DNA of 64,000 bases from Asticcacaulis taihuensis (GTDB lineage: Bacteria > Pseudomonadota > Alphaproteobacteria > Caulobacterales > Caulobacteraceae). The first letter of the stretch is position 1; every line of letters starts with the position of its first letter. Under the pieces are notes generated by a model. The model did not search any database. It saw only the letters and a list, made by a program, of their open reading frames with translations, and was not told the DNA's origin. The translations under genes were made by a program, and so were the position numbers. Of the stretch, positions 62,851 through 64,000 are shown in pieces. The stretch is taken from positions 558,001 through 622,000 of the forward strand of contig NZ_FMTS01000001.1 in NCBI RefSeq assembly GCF_900100255.1, written 5' to 3'.

Positions 62851-63960
62851 ATGCTGTCGAAACTGAAAATCGCCTTCTGCGCCACCGCTCTTGCCGGGAT
62901 GATGCTCTACAGCCCCGCCATGGCCGGCTCACGCATCAAGGACATTGTCGATGTCGAAGGCGTGCGCACCAACCAGTTGATCGGCTACGGCATCGTCGTG
63001 GGCCTGAGCGGCACTGGCGATACGGTCCGTAACTCGCCCATGCTCAAGCAGAGCCTCGAATCGATGATGGAGCGCATGGGCGTCAATGTCCGTGACGCCA
63101 ACCTGAACACCAAGAACGCCGCCGCCGTCATGGTCACCGGCGAACTGACGCCTTTCGGAGCTTCGGGCTCGCGCATCGATGTCACCGTCTCGGCCATGGG
63201 CGACGCCAAGAGCCTGCTCGGTGGCACCCTGCTGGTCACGCCCCTGCTCGGCGCCGATGGTGAAGCCTATGCGGTGGCGCAAGGCACGGTCCAGACCGGT
63301 TCGGTCTCAGCCGGCGGCGCCTCGGGTTCCTCGGTCACCAAGGGCGTGCCGACCGCCGGCCGCATCGCTTCCGGCGGCACGATCGAGCGCGAAACGGCGT
63401 TCAATTTCAATTCCATGCCCTTCCTGCGCCTGACCCTGCACAATCCGGATTTCGCCACCGCGCGACGCATTGCCGACGCCATCACCCGCCAGTATCCGGG
63501 CACTGCTATTGCCGAAAACCCCTCCATTGTCGCCATCAAGCCCCCCGCCGGCATGACCATGATGGATTTCATGACCCTGGTTGAGCCGATGAATGTCGAT
63601 GTCGACACCCCAGCCAAGGTGGTGATCGATGAGGTCAATGGCGTCATCGTGATGGGTGAAAACGTCCGTATCTCGCGCGTCGCCATCGCCCAGGGCAATC
63701 TGACGATCCGCGTCGATGAACAGCCGGGCGTCAGCCAGCCCCTGCCCTTCTCGCAGGGCCAGACGACGGTTGTGCCCTCCAGCAATGTTTCGGTGGATGA
63801 AGAAAAAGGCAAACAACTGATCCAGTTGGGCGGCGGATCGTCACTTTCGGACCTGGTGGCCGGCCTCAATGCCCTGGGCGTAACGCCGCGCGACATGATC
63901 GCCATCCTGCAATCGATCAAGGCCGCCGGCGCGCTGCAAGCCGACATTGAAGTGATGTAA
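62851..63960 (+). CDS. flgI: flagellar P-ring protein FlgI
   Basis: A 369-residue P-ring subunit that surrounds the rod in the periplasm. Residues 1-25 are a signal peptide (YSPAMA-G). It continues with SRIKDIVDVEGVRTNQLIGYGIVVGLSGTGDT, LLGGTLLVTPLLGADG and ends with NALGVTPRDMIAILQSIKAAGALQADIEV, all typical. A sigma-54 promoter stands upstream. The next gene begins sixteen bases after its stop. Confidence 0.97.
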   Translation: MLSKLKIAFCATALAGMMLYSPAMAGSRIKDIVDVEGVRTNQLIGYGIVVGLSGTGDTVRNSPMLKQSLESMMERMGVNVRDANLNTKNAAAVMVTGELTPFGASGSRIDVTVSAMGDAKSLLGGTLLVTPLLGADGEAYAVAQGTVQTGSVSAGGASGSSVTKGVPTAGRIASGGTIERETAFNFNSMPFLRLTLHNPDFATARRIADAITRQYPGTAIAENPSIVAIKPPAGMTMMDFMTLVEPMNVDVDTPAKVVIDEVNGVIVMGENVRISRVAIAQGNLTIRVDEQPGVSQPLPFSQGQTTVVPSSNVSVDEEKGKQLIQLGGGSSLSDLVAGLNALGVTPRDMIAILQSIKAAGALQADIEVM

Positions 63961-63975
63961 TTGGGAGGTCATGTA

Positions 63976-64000
63976 ATGGATAGCGCCGCCCTGCTCACCC
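63976..64000 (+). CDS. start of the gene after flgI, likely rod-binding protein
   Basis: Only eight codons are visible (MDSAALLT) before the window ends. GGGAGGT at 63963-63969 provides a strong ribosome binding site. In Caulobacter relatives flgI is followed by a CheL/FlgJ-like rod-binding protein, and this is probably the same, but the sequence is too short to prove it. Confidence 0.35.

Overview
The window is about 64 kb of a chromosome from an alphaproteobacterium of the Caulobacterales. The evidence is a PdeA-type GEDEF/EAL protein next to a ctaC-ctaD-ctaB-ctaG-ctaE cluster, a fliX gene divergent from flgI with a sigma-54 promoter, and class I lysyl-tRNA synthetase. The moderate GC content, lower than usual for Caulobacter or Brevundimonas, makes Asticcacaulis my best guess; that genus call is inference. 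Nearly all of the sequence is ordinary core chromosome. I see no prophage, insertion sequence, CRISPR array, rRNA or tRNA, and no recognisable new defence system.

Layout. Positions 1-4.2 kb hold the start of queC, two overlapping hotdog thioesterases, two small unknown proteins, a LexA-like S24 regulator and a secreted serine hydrolase. Positions 4.2-10.3 kb hold lysK, a MerR regulator with an acyl-CoA dehydrogenase, a peroxiredoxin and a YqgE protein. Positions 10.3-20.1 kb, all on the minus strand, are the aa3 cytochrome c oxidase cluster (ctaC, ctaD, ctaB, a small membrane protein, ctaG, ctaE, SURF1), followed by an M16 peptidase and pdeA. Positions 20.4-36.9 kb hold tldD, a TonB-dependent receptor, a POT peptide transporter, gshA, rsmE, a lipase-like hydrolase, a Ca/Na antiporter, an M61 peptidase, pirin, a glycosyltransferase and a cation/proton antiporter. 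Positions 37.1-38.2 kb carry a Phd/VapC toxin-antitoxin pair in AT-rich DNA. Positions 38.3-44.3 kb hold a phosphate transporter with a good Pho box and a tripartite drug efflux operon. Positions 44.4-50.3 kb are the bo3 quinol oxidase cyoABCD with a second SURF1 nearby. Positions 50.4-64 kb hold two 2-oxoglutarate oxygenases, an Lrp regulator with a divergent racemase, LOG and VIT proteins, gltX, a CBS-PAS-GGDEF-EAL protein, dksA, a nucleosidase-like protein, fliX and flgI.

How the genes work together. Two terminal oxidases share the window, each with its own SURF1 protein, and the single ctaB could supply heme O to both. Two c-di-GMP proteins are present: one looks like a GTP-controlled phosphodiesterase and one has an intact GGDEF, I-site and EAL. 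The MerR regulator, its own operator and a matching operator 5.8 kb away at the thioesterase promoter suggest a small acyl-CoA regulon.

The most interesting signals are outside the genes: a perfect 40-bp inverted repeat around 40.0 kb, two related composite palindromes between convergent genes (2.8 and 24.2 kb), a nested 121-nt imperfect palindrome between ctaD and ctaB, and several clean operators (MerR, Lrp, Pho box, sigma-54).
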